A stretch of DNA of 64,000 nucleotides. Source: Patagioenas fasciata (Eukaryota > Chordata > Aves > Columbiformes > Columbidae). Location of the stretch: contig NC_092524.1 in assembly GCF_037038585.1 (NCBI RefSeq), positions 68,596,552 through 68,660,551 of the forward strand. The letters are read 5' to 3'. The notes below the pieces were generated by a model that saw only the letters and a list, made by a program, of their open reading frames with translations, was not told the origin of the DNA and made no database searches. Below are positions 1 to 12,085 of the stretch, in pieces; position 1 is the first letter of the stretch; each line of letters starts with the position of its first letter. Position numbers and translations under genes: made by a program.

Positions 1-2243
1 CACTTCCCCTCACCAGCCACCTCAGGACGTTCATCTCAGTCCACAAGAATTGCCAGAGCCAGTTTAACTTCTATTTTAATAACTCACGACCCTCCCCGAA
101 AACAAATACACCCATTCAGTTTTATTATGTTCTGCTTAAACAGAACAACAACCAAAGAAAAAGCCAGGCTGTACAGAGAGCAGATGATGCTTTTGTTCAA
201 AGGCAACTTCAAGTCCAAGGTACCACAAATCACTCTAAAACCGATCTCTGCTTCTGTAGTGTTTGGGTACCCAAGGGGCTGGGCAGGACTCAGATCTTGG
301 TTACACCGTGTAAACCTGAAATGAACTCCTATGCTGTACAGGAGTTATTTGTAAGCAGTTACTTTGGGCTGAACCCAAGCTCACAAATGGCCACATTTCA
401 CATAGTGGAGAGGAAGGTGATAGCTTGATAAAGAAGCATTATTTTCAGTTTGAGCAAACTCTGTGTATTTTCTATTTAAAACCGACCCCGATTGTCCAAA
501 GGAGCTTGTGTGTCAGATGCTCAAAATCTGTGCTATAAAAAGACTCCAGCAGTCTTCCAAAAAGCACCGAGACATAGGAATTATCAAACACAGACAAAGC
601 ACCTAAATATTCAGTGATCTGATCCTGATCTCACTCACACAAGCTACACACTGGTGTAATGCCGTAGTTTTTAATGGAGAGAGGATTCATCTATACGCAA
701 GATTAGTACTCCACATTTATTTCTATTTTTAATCCTTGTGATTAATTATTAATGTGACACGGTATGTTTAAGATAAGAACATATTGCTGCTCCCGAAAAA
801 CTAACAGAGTAGGCTTCCTCACTTTGAGATACAAGAAAATAACAAAGACACAATCTCCTCCAGTTTCACAGCACAGTCTTCCTGCTATCACCAAATTAAC
901 AGTGCTATCACTTTGAAACGGTATAGAACACTGAAGATTATTAGTCAGCTGTTTGCTTTTCTACAAAAAACCCCCTCAAATATACTCCACAAAGCAGCAG
1001 ACAAAACCTGAACACCTCCCAAGCGATCTGCTCCCCCAGTCTGATCCTTTCTAGTTGGCAAGTTCAGGTCTGCAGAAATCACTGAAGAAGGCAAAAGAAA
1101 GCAAGTTACAAGCATCGCGCTGATAGATGAGCACCTGCAAATAAGTACAAGCCAAGATCAAAATTAACTCACTTGATGCACCAGTAAGTACAAGTCTATT
1201 TGCAAGCAGATTCGAACAAGACAAAATACTGCAATGGGAAAACAAGACCTGACTCAAGGCAATATTCCCATTAATTTCAATAGTTTGCTCAGGTCCGGAC
1301 TCCAGCTCTAGAACCCTGATTACAGCTGAATAACCCACCCACAAACAACTCCGCTGGTAAATCAGTGCCTCCCTCTAAATCATGTAAGAGAGAGCAAGAT
1401 GTTGGCCATTGTTCGCTGCTCCTCCATTCCCCACGACACCGCGAACGCCCCATGCCCAGCAGCTCCAGCCAACGGCAAAGCCGAAGGGTTTGTCACCAAC
1501 ATGCAAAGCTCGAGTTTTGGTTCTGAAAGTGACCGATGGCCTCACATTGGGAGGGGATGACAAGGGGCACTTTGTTCACGTCCTGCTTCTTTCCTACAGC
1601 ATCTCCAACGGGCTCTGCTGTACGAAGCTCCCATGCTAAACAGAATTTGTGACCTGAAATGCTGGATTTAGAGCCCAGTTATTCACAACTGTTTCTCTGG
1701 AGCCCACAACCACACCAGGCTCTCAGCTATAAAGACAGATTTCTAACTTTTAACATTATTTTTTTAAAACAAAAAAAAAAAGTTGACAGTTTGATGAAAA
1801 AATATCACATAGACCACACACCGCTACAGTCTCCAAAGACACAGAACAGTAGTTTGAAGACGGATGAGTTGTCAACCCACTATGAGTTGTATGAGGATTT
1901 TTATGCTTAAACCAAGGTTAGGCGACCAGGAATACAACACATCACAGGGGACACACAGAGCACCAGGCAAAAAACAAACAACAAACTTTAAAATATTAGT
2001 GAGAGTCACACTAGCAAGAAACACATTGGCGTTGATGAGCTCAAAAACTGATTTCCAGGAATATTCAGAAATCAATATGGTCATGACCAACCCAGCCAGG
2101 GCTTGGGATGTGGCAGGTGATGAAGAATTCAGCTTGTTTGGCCTTTCCCTTGGGTGGTGTAAGGAGATGTCTCCTCCCAGAGACCATTTCTGGATAGGAG
2201 ATCCTCCTGCCCAAGGTGGGATACACCATATATGTTATGGTAG
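1..2243. other. Unique sequence, no recognised gene or repeat
   Basis: AT-rich single-copy-looking DNA. Short frames at 1051-1344 (minus) and 1409-1639 (plus) have no convincing splice sites or recognisable domains. The only item that stands out is a possible 44-base minus-strand exon at 88-131, listed separately. Probably intron or intergenic sequence. Confidence 0.5.
88..131 (-). CDS. Weak candidate internal exon, phase-compatible with the 24-kb first exon
   Basis: On the minus strand a pyrimidine-rich stretch ending in AAGCAG lies just before this block, and a GTGAGTT donor follows it. One frame is open and starts after two bases of a shared codon, reading HNKTEWVYLFSGRV and ending in phase 0. 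That start phase is what the minus-strand first exon at 24341-24443 needs, because that exon ends one base into a codon. The match is suggestive only: the exon is 44 bases, a second frame is also open, and short splice-like pairs occur by chance. No protein family recognised. Confidence 0.22.
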
Positions 2244-2662
2244 ATCACAGAATCACAGAGAATCCCAGAATGTGAGGGGTTGAAGGGCCCTGGAAAGCTC
2301 ATCCAGTGCAACCCCCCCATGGAGCAGGAACACCCAGCTGAGGTTCCACAGGAAGGTGTCCAGGCGGGTTTGAATGGCTGCACAGAAGGAGACTCCACAA
2401 CCTCCCTGGGCAGCCTGGGCCAGGCTCTGACACCCTCACCAGGAACAAGTTTCTTCTCAAATTTAAGTGGAACCTCTTGTGTTCCAGTTTGAGCCCATTA
2501 CCCCTTGTCCTATCACTGGTTGTCACCGTGAAGAGCCTGGCTCCATCCTCCTGACACTGCCCCTTTCCATATTGATCCCCATGAATGAGTCCCCCCTCAG
2601 TCTCCTCTCCTCCAGTAAAAGAGCCCCAGCTCCCTCAATATGTGGGAAGACTCTAGAGAACT
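2244..2662 (-). mobile_element. CR1 LINE 3' fragment
   Basis: The reverse complement ends in the CR1 3' tail (CAGAATCACAGA-type repeat at the left edge) and contains the conserved block with GGAGCAGGAACACCCAGC. The element is 5'-truncated at the right. Its last 24 bases or so, next to 2662, are not ordinary CR1 but match the leader of the plus-strand copy at 12086. Non-coding remnant; frames in it are shadows. Confidence 0.93.
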
Positions 2663-2790
2663 GCGTGCCAGCAGTGGGATTCTGCCTTTCTGCAGCAGGA
2701 GCCGGTCCCTGCTGGGACACTGTGAATACAGACACAGTGGTGTGGGGCAGGAAATATTGCTGTTTCCATCAGCCCTCTGCAAATAGTTGT

Positions 2791-2834
2791 CACAGAAACA
2801 TAGAATGTCCTAAGGTGGAAGGGACCCACAAGGG
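2791..2834 (-). mobile_element. Short CR1 3'-end fragment
   Basis: The sequence around ACATAGAATGTCCTAAGGTG resembles the 3' end of the CR1 type seen at 5811. It abuts the next CR1 copy at 2835, so it is either an older fragment interrupted by that insertion or a very short independent insertion. Confidence 0.6.
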
Positions 2835-3068
2835 TCACAGAACCCCAGGATGTCAGGGGTTGGAAGGGCCCTGGAAAGCTCATCCAGTGCAATCCCCCCA
2901 TGGAGCAGGAACACCCAGCTGAGGTTCCACAGGAAGGTGTCCAGGCGGGTTTGAATGGCTGCACAGAAGGAGACTCCACAACCTCCCTGGGCAGCCTGGG
3001 CCAGGCTCTGACACCCTCACCATGAACAAGCTTCTTCTCATATTTAAGTGGAACCTCCTGTGCTGCAG
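2835..3068 (-). mobile_element. CR1 LINE 3' fragment
   Basis: Near-identical over its length to the 2244-2662 copy, from the 3' tail through the GGCAGCCTGGGCCAGGCTCT block, but truncated sooner, after the position matching AACCTCCTGTG. Same orientation as its neighbour 170 bases away; the two have different 5' break points, so they are separate insertions. Confidence 0.92.
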
Positions 3069-4819
3069 AGGAAAGGATAGGTCAGAAGGTCACCGGGACA
3101 AGTAATGGGTCTGAACCACACCAGGAAAGATTTGGCCATGAGGAAAACAAGAGCAAGTGAAGCACTGGAACTGACAGCCTGGAAGGATGGGCGATATCCA
3201 CCACTTACATTTTAAACATGGACCAGACATGTATCCATTAAGAATGCCATAGGTAACCCTGCTCATTAAGACCCTAGTTATTTCTCTGACAGTTCTGCAA
3301 TCCTCTTATGAGATGACCACTGCTCAACCTGCAGAACTCACCAAAAAATTACTTGAAAGCAGCCAAACCCCACACATTGTAAACAGACAAAACTTCCCCT
3401 GACCCTGGAATCTGGATCAACAGCAGCAATAAATACCAAAGGCCACGTCAGGTTCTGCCACTCTTCACCATGCAGCTTCATCTGAGGAACAAATCATTAT
3501 TCAGCCTGGGTAACATCCCGCTTGAGAAAGAAAAACGTAGCGGGCTGACACACAATTTGGATGCCTGTCCGTGATTTTGTAAATTTTACGAATACCTTTG
3601 TGGTTTTACACATGCATCCGATCTCCACAATTACTTGAAAATGCTCTGCTCTAACAGAATAATCAGAAGCAATTATGGAAGGTCAGAGAAAGAGCGGGCA
3701 CAATAAATTCTGCTGGCTCCTTCTGATGGTTCGCAGTGTGGTGTTTTATTAATGTGTCTGGGACACATCCCCCAGCGCTCTCTGGGGACAGCACTGAAAA
3801 AGAGAAACATAATGAGATCCAAAAGTCAAATGGGGCAGTAAGAATGGGTGGCAGAAGGATTGGGGTTTCCTGTCACCGACCTGGAAAGGCAAAGCTCAGC
3901 CTTGCTCCAGGTTTGTCCCCAATTCATCCAGCTCCGAGCAGCTCAGACCAAGCGTTGAAAAGCATCTGGATATAACATGAGCCGCTCCATGACCTTATGT
4001 CGTGATGATCACAGGCAGTGCTGTGCTTTAACTTCACTCATCCAACAAGGTGTAACGTCTGAGGGAACTGTCACCATGGCCAAAATCCCCAAAACTGTCC
4101 GAAGAGGGAAACTCAGAACTCTTCTACTCATCTCACATGTCAGTGTCAGGCAAGTCCAAGTTCAAATTTATGGGCTGGTTGCCCTTCTCATCTGATCCAC
4201 TCCAAGTACACAACATGTTATTTGCTCTGCTTCTTTCACTCACACACATGGATGGGGCAGACAGATGCCTTTGCATCTCCATCTCTTTCGGAGAGCAAAG
4301 AGCTAAGCTTCTGATATTTTGCCACACTTCACATTAAGGACACATTTATAGAGAATATATAGAGTGTGAAGAAGTTGCTAGTTACATCAGTAAGCACCAA
4401 AATCATGTAAGTTATAAAATCTACAGTCATCTAGCGATACGCTTCCAACGACATGTTCATATATCTATCGTTATAAGACCAATCATCCTCACTGTCCTTC
4501 ATTAGATCTTGCTCTGTTTAGAAATGGAGTAAAGAAACATTTCTCTCTCGGACATGCCCCACAAATGACTTCTGTTCTCAACATCCATCTCTGCCACACC
4601 ACAACTGACAAGTTACATATGATCACAGTTAACCTACAACCTTTCCCTTCCAGCTAGTAACAAGGACACATTAAAAAATTCAATGAAGATACCAATAAAT
4701 GCTGACACACTTGCTCCTTAACCCCTTCTTTCTGTATTCTACTGTCTCAGAGCAGTACTGAAATTATGGGTACATCCCCACAGTCTTTTACAGGTAGACA
4801 TCAGCAAGTTTATGCAACT
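3069..4819. other. Unique sequence, nothing recognised
   Basis: No CR1, LTR or tandem repeat seen. A GTAAGTGG donor-like site on the minus strand near 3207 has no acceptor giving a phase-compatible open exon. The frames at 3736-4337 are short and lack features. Confidence 0.45.
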
Positions 4820-4918
4820 TGGAGCAACCTGAGCTTGTGAAGATGTCCCTGCTCATGGCAAGGGCTGGACTGGATGAGCTTTGAAGGTCCCTTCCTACCC
4901 AAACTATCCTATAACTCT
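4820..4918 (+). mobile_element. CR1 LINE 3' tail
   Basis: Matches the last hundred bases of the CR1 type at 15803-16083: GAGCAACCTGAGCTTGTGAA, then the ATGAGCTTTGAAGGTCCC block and a degenerate tail TATAACTCTA. Heavily 5'-truncated. Confidence 0.88.
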
Positions 4919-5234
4919 AAGTTGTGGCCCCATTCAGAGCCCAGCACCCGCAATGGGGTTTATCAGTGCTACCACAATGCAGAGCTGCCATGGCACCGCG
5001 GTTTCTAACTGGGAGGTGCCCAACATCCACATGGCCCACAGCATGAGCAGAGCAAAGCCACCTCCACCCAAAGACTAAACGTACAAAGAAAGAAGCTAGA
5101 GCCAGTTCTTCTAGAGCCTTTGGGTCTGCTAACGATGAAAACTCATTAATTGCCAGTGCTGTATGTACCTCTTCATCAATCACAGGACCCCTAGGACTCC
5201 ACCACAAACTCTGCTCCAGTATCTGATCTTGGTG

Positions 5235-5584
5235 TAGAATCATAGGATCATTTTGGTTGGAAGAGACCCTCAAGACCATCGAGTCCAACCATAACCCACC
5301 CCTGGCACTGCTCCATGTCCCTGAGAACCTCATGTCCGTCTGTCCAGCCCTCCAGGGATGGTGACTCCAGCACTGCCCTGGGCAGCCTGTTCCAATGCCC
5401 CACAGCCCTTTGGGGAAGAAATTGTTCCCAGATCCAACCTCAACCTCCCCTGGTACAACTTGAGGCCATTTCCTCTCATCACTTGTTACTCAGGAGAAGA
5501 GACCAACCCCCTCCATGCTACAACCTCCTTTCAGGCAGTTGTAGAGAGCGAGAAGGTCTCCCCTCAGCTCCTGTTCTCCAGGTA
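5235..5584 (-). mobile_element. CR1 LINE 3' fragment (TTTTGGTTGG type)
   Basis: Belongs to the CR1 subfamily whose minus-strand tail reads ATTTTGGTTGGAAGAGACCC and whose body contains CCCTTTGGGGAAGAAATTGT. The same subfamily is at 11623, 25565 and 45133. Truncated at the right after the GTTCTCCAGGT block. Confidence 0.92.
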
Positions 5585-5810
5585 GAGGAAAATAAAGAAA
5601 GCCGAAGTGACTGAAAAATGCCTTGGGACTACTATTTCTTTCAAGCTACCTAGACTTCTCTGCAGCCTCTGCCAAAGTAGAGAAAGTCAGCTCTAATTTG
5701 GCCTCCAGTTGCGACAGTCGCTTCCCAGTTCCCATCAGCAAGATCACCAGGTAGCTCCAACCCAGCGCTCGTGGTCTGCAAGCAGCACAGTGCAACAACA
5801 CTACGAGTAC

Positions 5811-5960
5811 AATCACTGAATGTCCTGAGTCGGAAGGGACTCACGAGGATCATCGAATCCAACTGCTGTGTAGGACAATCCCAAAATTCAAACCATGTGT
5901 CTAAGAGTCTTGTCCAATTGCTTGAACATTGTCAGGCTCGAGGCCATGGCTGCCTCAACC
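5811..5960 (-). mobile_element. Diverged CR1 LINE 3' fragment
   Basis: Begins with a CR1-like 3' end (AATGTCCTGAGTCGGAAGGG) followed by ATCATCGAATCCAACTGC. More diverged than the other copies and fading out near 5960, so the right boundary is approximate. Confidence 0.72.
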
Positions 5961-7649
5961 CAACTCCATGCACAGAGCCCCCAGCTGCCCTTCTTATGCA
6001 GCTTATGCTTAAACAGCATGGAAGTGGGAGAACGACATTAGCGTCACTGAAGAAATTCAGCATTTCTCTCCTCCCATATCTCATTAGGGCTCTCAGCCCC
6101 GTTTTCCTGTCATGCTCCCGCAGGTCAGGAGTCAACCCAGAGGAGCTGGCACCTGGATGTTAAACCTGGTCTAATGGTCTCAGCCCTCAAGGAACATCTT
6201 CAACCCTGTATGGTAAAACCAGGAGATAACTTCCTAAACCACTTTCCGTAGGTTTGCAAACATTATCTCATCACCAGCCACTTTTTTGCACTTATGAAAG
6301 TGAGACTGAACTTCGTATTTTACCTCCCAAGCCGAGCAGAGTCCTCCCATCCAGCAGCGCCACATAAATGAGTTTCACACCAGCGGGGAGAGCCTAATAG
6401 ATTTTGTAGGTCAGTGCTTCTGGCAGATATTTCTCTAAAGACTGTGGCTTGAGTTCAAGGGAAAAAAAGCCCTATCCTTCAACTAGATTTCCAAAGGCAC
6501 AGTCCAGTAAAAGTTAATATGATTGAGGAAGAAACAGAAGGAGGGAAGAGTTCAATTGATTTGTTGTAAGCCGATCTGAAAGTGTTTCGAAAATTCGGAG
6601 CATGTGAGGACAAAATAAATAAAAAATATATTCTAGCAGCAAACAACTCAAAAATAAAAATAGCAGCAGCGGCTAAGAACAGTTCTTCAAAGGGATGTCA
6701 GACTTTGCAATACTTCGCACAGCAGCAGCGACTAAAAAGGTTTCGTGTTGTCACCACATGGCGGTATTAAAAACCAGTGTTCATTTCTTTAGGAAAAAAT
6801 AAATAACAAAACACATACAGCGGAATAATAAAATGCAGCCATGGAAAGGTTGCTTTAAATCCTAGTTATAAAACCCCAGGCCATTTTTCTTTGTTCAGCG
6901 TGGCCACCACAATATCAAACTCTAATTCTGAGCACAGGTCAGAAATGTCATAACTGGCAACGCAATGGATGACACGGGTGACACAAATAATCTCTAGGAA
7001 CTCAGCCTTTAAAATAAACAGAACCGGTGGCACTTCTTCATTGTCTTTTTTTACAGCTTAGAGTTACACTGAGGATTAATTTGGTAACAGACAAACTTTG
7101 ATGCTTTATAGGAGTCCTCTTGTGCAGCAATGTTTCCCTGGGTCCTGAGGAGCCGAGGTGTGTGACAAGACTGCAGAAGCTTTTGTCTCACTAACCTGCA
7201 GCAGAAATAAGGGGGGAAAACCTTACTTCTCCTTCTCAGGGCACCATGACATATTTGTGAGGCTAATAACATCCTTGCGAAGTAGATAAAATATTAAGTA
7301 TGATCTCTACATTGCACCAGCAATGAAATAGAAGGCCAACAGCCAGCCACCAGCTTTCTGCAAGTACAAAATTAACCTTGGATTTATTATTTCAAATAAG
7401 AGGAGATGATCATCATGAATATTTTATAACATTTTCTGTAGCCTTAATAAAACAACTACGTTCTCTCCATTTTTTAAAACTACAAAGGGTTCACAACCAC
7501 CATCTGCGATGCTCTACAGGCCTTTACCAATAGCTGAGGTTCTGGAAATTCATCTTTTAGTCACTGAATTTCAGACCAAAACCTGAAACCATGTTGCATC
7601 ACCTCAAAACCCAACCAAAGGCAGATATACCCTGTGAGATTTCTGGCTG
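5961..7649. other. Unique sequence with weak splice-like sites only
   Basis: No repeat family recognised. Two minus-strand blocks have exon-like edges. One is 6324-6393 (TAG acceptor, GTAAAA donor, frame reading AGVKLIYVALLDGRTLLGLG). The other starts at the acceptor CTGCTGCAG near 7199 and is open for about 49 codons to a stop near 7051. Neither is long enough or distinctive enough to call. Confidence 0.35.
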
Positions 7650-8288
7650 TGTCCTGGTTTTGTTAAAAACAAGTTTCTCTTTTAGTGAATTTGCCTGTCA
7701 GCTAAAGCTTCATATCAGCTGCATTTTCCCGAAATCCAGATCCATGTTTTGGTGAACACAGCAATGGAATGTGAAGTTATTGATAAGCATGGATGGACAT
7801 CTCGCCAGAGGGGCAACGAGAAACAGGTGACCAAGAAACTGACCAACTGTGTATAACATCCCATTCACATGAATACTTCATATAAAAGTGGGAGATCACG
7901 AGGATCTCGTCCCTTTTCCTTATGGCGACATTAGGAGAGGACCTTGCGAGTCGTCCCTGCGAACTGAGGCCAGTGACAGACTGAATCCAGCTCCGGTTGG
8001 CTGCAGAGTCCAGTCCAGGACTTCAGCTGCCGGCTCTGCAGTTGCTGAGACTTCCAAGATTGGTTTTGTATATTTTGTATTATTTTCTCTATTCCTATCA
8101 GTAGCATTAGTAAAACATTTTTAATATTTCCAGCTCTCTTCTCTCTGTCCTTCTTTCCCTCCCTATCACCTGTGCTGAGTGGGAAGGGGAGAGAGAGAGG
8201 GGCCAAAAGGGGGAGGAGGAGGGAAGAGGGAGGTTAACAATACATCTGCGAGGGTTTTATTGTCACCCTGCAATCTAAACCCTCGACA
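7650..8288 (+). repeat. Solo LTR of an endogenous retrovirus, copy 1
   Basis: A 639-bp element starting TGTCCTGG and ending CTCGACA, giving the TG...CA ends with short inverted termini typical of retroviral LTRs. It has a TATA box (TATAAAAG) at 7881-7888 on the plus strand and an AGTAAA at 8109 that may be a weak polyA signal. A second copy lies at 38658-39293 in the same orientation. The likely target duplication is CTGGC (7643-7647 and 8289-8293), with two extra bases (TG) before the element. No primer-binding site or gag/pol sequence flanks it, so it is a solo LTR. Confidence 0.82.
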
Positions 8289-9211
8289 CTGGCACCCCAG
8301 CACAGCCTGGAGAAGTAGCCAAACAGTATGAAGCCAACATCTCCAGGCCAGTATCTTATCTATGTGCTGGAAGGAGTTATGAAATAAAAGATGTGTTGGC
8401 TTCATAAGATGCTTATTCACACCAAACAGGCCAATGCTTTGTTTCTTTTCTCCTTCTCTATCTCCATGTATACGGGGGGTAACTGGCTCCAAGACTTCAT
8501 GGGAGTTCCCCCCATCCATCATCTGAAGAGCCGTATCCAAAGAACCAACAGCAGAGACAAGCAATGCTACAACTACAAAGTGGACAAAGCCACTTTCCTA
8601 CTGAATTGTGTCCTCTGGCCAGGCTCCCCAGTGTTTAAAAAGCAATTAGACAAATTAATGGACAAAAACATCCATCAAAAGACACTAAAATATACATATA
8701 TAAGAACCTTCCAAGGCACAGACCAAAGGAGGATGGAAGCGCACCAGGAACTGGTGTTATACTCTTGTCTGCACAGCTCCTGTTGAGCACTGCCCAAAGC
8801 TGGATGTTAACTTGATTCATCATCTTTGATAAGACCTCCACAATTTTACATCTTCAGGAGTGGGGGCTAATTCTGAAGCTTTCTCGCTGCGGGAGAACCA
8901 AGAGGTCCCCCTTTTTCTACCTGTTTTTATAAAGTCCATCAGGGCTGCAAGCCTTTCACATTCCTTTCACATTGGACTTGGCCAATAGATTAAAATGTTA
9001 CAGGTGAAGGGAGTAGGGACAGAGATATGATGTTCACATGAGCCCTGTTTCCTTAAGAAACCGGGTTAAAACAATAAAGAGATGACGAGTTACAAGACGT
9101 TCTGTAATCTGCTTTTAAAACACCCAGGAATGAGGTGCAAAGTCCTAACAGGGTATATGAGGATGTGTTTGACAAGGAGCAAGTGCTTACATTAGGTAAA
9201 ACAACTTAACC

Positions 9212-9214
<3 letters not shown>
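8289..9214. other. Unique sequence, nothing recognised
   Basis: No repeat signature and no credible exon. The open frame at 8391-8786 begins inside sequence without splice or domain features. Confidence 0.45.

Positions 9215-9251
<37 letters not shown>
9215..9251. repeat. (TA)n microsatellite
   Basis: An almost uninterrupted alternating TA run, broken once by a G near 9243. It lies about 35 bases upstream of the 5' end of the long CR1 at 9287. Confidence 0.95.
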
Positions 9252-9252
<1 letters not shown>

Positions 9253-9286
9253 TCCATGATAAAAGAGAGACTCAGTAGCAACTCCA

Positions 9287-10399
9287 AAGAGCAGGAATTT
9301 GACAGTGTCCCACAGCATCCTCACAGCTCAATTGAGGGAGTGTGGTCTGGATGATCCGGTAGTGAGGTCGAGTGTGAACTGGCTGAAGGGAAGAACCAGA
9401 GAGTGGTGGGCAATGGGGGAGAGTCCAGTTGACGCCTGGATCCAGTGGACCTCAGGGGTCAGTGCTGGGGCCGGTATTATTCACTATATTCAGCAATTAT
9501 TTGGATGTGGGAATACAGTGACTGTCAGCAAGTTTGCTGGTGACATCAAGCTGGGAGGAGTAGTGACACTGGAAGCTGTGCTGCCATCGGAGACCTGGAC
9601 AGGCTGGAGAGTTCGGAGGGGAGAGATTTAATGAAATAGAACAAGGGCAAGTGTAGAGTCTTGAATCTGGGCAGGAACAACCCCAGGTTCCAGTATAAGC
9701 TGGGGAACGACCCATTGGAGAACAGTGTAGGGGAAAGGGACCTGGGGGTCCTGGGGACAGCAGGGTGACCATGAGCCAGCACTGGGCCCTTGTGGCCAGG
9801 AAGGCCAATGGTACCTGGGGTGGGTTAGAAGGGGGTGGTCAGTAGGTCAGAGAGGTTCTCCTGCCCCTCTGCTCTGCCCTGGGGAGACCACACCTGGAAT
9901 ATTGTGTCCAGTTGTGGCCCCTCAGTTCCAGAAGGACAGGGAACTGCTGGAGAGAGTCCAGCGCAGCCACCAAGATGCTGAAGGGAGTGGAGCATCTCCC
10001 GTGTGAGGAAAGGCTGAGGGAGCTGGGGCTCTGGAGCTGGACAAGAGGAGACTGAGGGGGGACTCATTCACGCTTACAGATATATAAAGGGTGAGTGTCA
10101 GGAGGATGGATCCAGGCTCTTGTGGGTGAGAACCAAAAACAGGACAAGGGATAATGGGTACAAATTGGAACACAGGAGGTTCCACTTAAATATGAGAAGA
10201 AACTTGTTCCCGGTGAGGGTGTCAGAGCCTGGCCCAGGCTGCCCAGGGAGGTTGTGGAGTCTCCTTCTCTGCAGCCATTCAAACCCGCCTGGACACCTTC
10301 CTGTGGAACCTCAGCTGGGTGTTCCTGCTCCAGCAGGGGGATTGCACTGGATGAGCTTTCCAGGGCCCTTCCAACCCCTGGCACTCTGTGATTCTGTGT
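9287..10399 (+). mobile_element. Long CR1 LINE copy with decayed reverse-transcriptase C-terminal region
   Basis: At about 1.1 kb, the longest CR1 in the window. The first third translates to recognisable CR1 reverse-transcriptase fragments: FDSV at the start, a LKGRT segment, then SKFAGDIKLGG at about 9529-9561. CR1-type enzymes carry FADD at that active-site box, so one catalytic aspartate is replaced by glycine here. The frame then breaks repeatedly; the rest is the end of ORF2 and the 3' UTR, ending in CTCTGTGATTCTGTG. A dead, 5'-truncated copy with no function. Confidence 0.93.
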
Positions 10400-11622
10400 G
10401 GAATGTGCTTGCTCACAGACCCAACACAAGGCACAGGGCTATTCTTTCCTTCTAAATCATCCCTTTTACTCTCTTCCAGCCCTTAACAGACTGCTCCAAA
10501 AATACCATAAATTATAGAGTATGAATGATGTCAAAGCCTGCTCTCAGAGGAAGGCTGGGAACAGCAATCATGTTCAGCTTGGGAATACACAGACACAGTT
10601 TTTGTTCATAGCCTACAAAAAAATAAAAGGCTCTGCACATCAAAGGCAACAAATATTATTTCCTTTCAGATCTTTCCTTTAACAAGCCCAGACTGATGCC
10701 ACAGACACAGGGAGGTTCATAGGATGAAAAAGGGAAAGTCTGGGCCAAGTAAAATGGCTTAAACCACTGAAATACACAGCGAAAGCATCAATGCACCAGA
10801 ACACCCAGTACCTACATATTCAGTTCAAACCGCACTTTGTTGTTCCAGTTGGCTTCCAGAGAGACCTGCTTATGAAGCCCTGAATGTGACAGGAGATAAT
10901 GGCCATAAGCCTCAAATTAAGACATATGAATCTTCTCACCAAGTGCATAAAGAATTTTTGGCAATTCAAGCTGTTCCAAACTGTCCACAGTCCCAAAGGG
11001 GGAAACCGAAAAATTTGGGGAATGTTAACAAAAGAAAGAAAGAAAAAGCAGAGGAAAGGATCAGAACCTTGATGTTGTTCTCCAGACCTACAATAATCAG
11101 AAAATCCTTGAAAAGGGGCTTAACTTTTGTCTACAACTAAACCAAAACCACCCTCAGCTGTGAACATCCCATATCTGTGAGCAGCTTTGGAACTAAAGTG
11201 AATCTGAACCAAGCCAACTGAGATTTGTAACTTCCTATTATTTGTGCAGCAAATCTAAAACAAAAGACTAAAAACATGAGACCAAAACCACCATCTTTTA
11301 ATAATGTGCATGGTGATAGTGACAGATTTCTTCTACCTTCCGTTCCCCTACACGGTGTCAATCTGAGAGCCGTACCTCCTGTTCTCTGCCTCCTTACAGT
11401 AGTAAAGTAAATATCACTGCAAACTGCTATGGAACTTCATTACACTGTATAAATGTCTTACACCAACAATAATTAAGAGGTACGTTTTCAAATAAGTGCC
11501 TCTAAAAGTTAAGCACATGAATTTGAGAGCACTGCAGCTAAGTAACATGCACATGCCCACCAGAGCAGTAATTGGAGGTGTCTGCCTTAGAAACTTTGCT
11601 TGCATCTGTGCAAAGTGTGAAC
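10400..11622. other. Unique sequence, nothing recognised
   Basis: No repeat family or exon seen. The plus frame at 10886-11140 is lysine-rich because of local A-richness and has no supporting signals. Confidence 0.45.
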
Positions 11623-12085
11623 CACAGAAATCACAGAACTGTTTTGGTTGGTAGAGACCCTCAAGAACACAGAGTCCAACCATAACCTACCCCTGGCACT
11701 GCCCCACATCCCTGAGAACCTCATGTCCGTCTGTCCAACCCTCCAGGGATGGTGACTCCAGCACTGCCCCGGGCAGCCTGTTCCAATGCCCCACAGCCCT
11801 TTGGGGAAGAAATTGTTCCCCACATCCAACCTCAACCTCCCCTGGTGCCACTTGAGGCCGTTTCCTCTGCTCCTGGCGCTTGTTCCTGGGGAGCAGAGCC
11901 CGACCCCCCTGGCTCCAAGCTCCTTTCAGGCAGTTCAGAGATCAGAAGGTCTCCCCTCAGCTCCTGTTCTCCAGCTGAACCCCCAGGTCCCTCAGCCGCT
12001 CCCATCACACTTGTGCTCCAGCCCCTCACCAGCTCCGTTCCCTTCTCTCAACTCGCTCCAGCACCTCAAGGCCTTTCCTGTAGCA
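11623..12085 (-). mobile_element. CR1 LINE 3' fragment (TTTTGGTTGG type)
   Basis: The left edge is the CR1 tail (AGAAATCACAGAACTGTTTT). The body carries the GGGGAAGAAATTGTTCCCCA block and continues further toward 5' than other members here, ending near GGCCTTTCCTGTAGCA. Its 5' end abuts the 5' end of the plus-strand CR1 at 12086, a head-to-head arrangement. Confidence 0.92.

Noticed and set aside
6324-6393. Minus-strand exon-like block reading AGVKLIYVALLDGRTLLGLG
   Set aside because: The acceptor is weak and the frame is not in phase with the 24-kb exon; another frame is also open, so it was kept only as a note.
9497-10429. Several 80-120 codon frames on both strands
   Set aside because: All lie inside a decayed CR1. 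The recurring similar peptides across the window are the same CR1 3' region in different copies.
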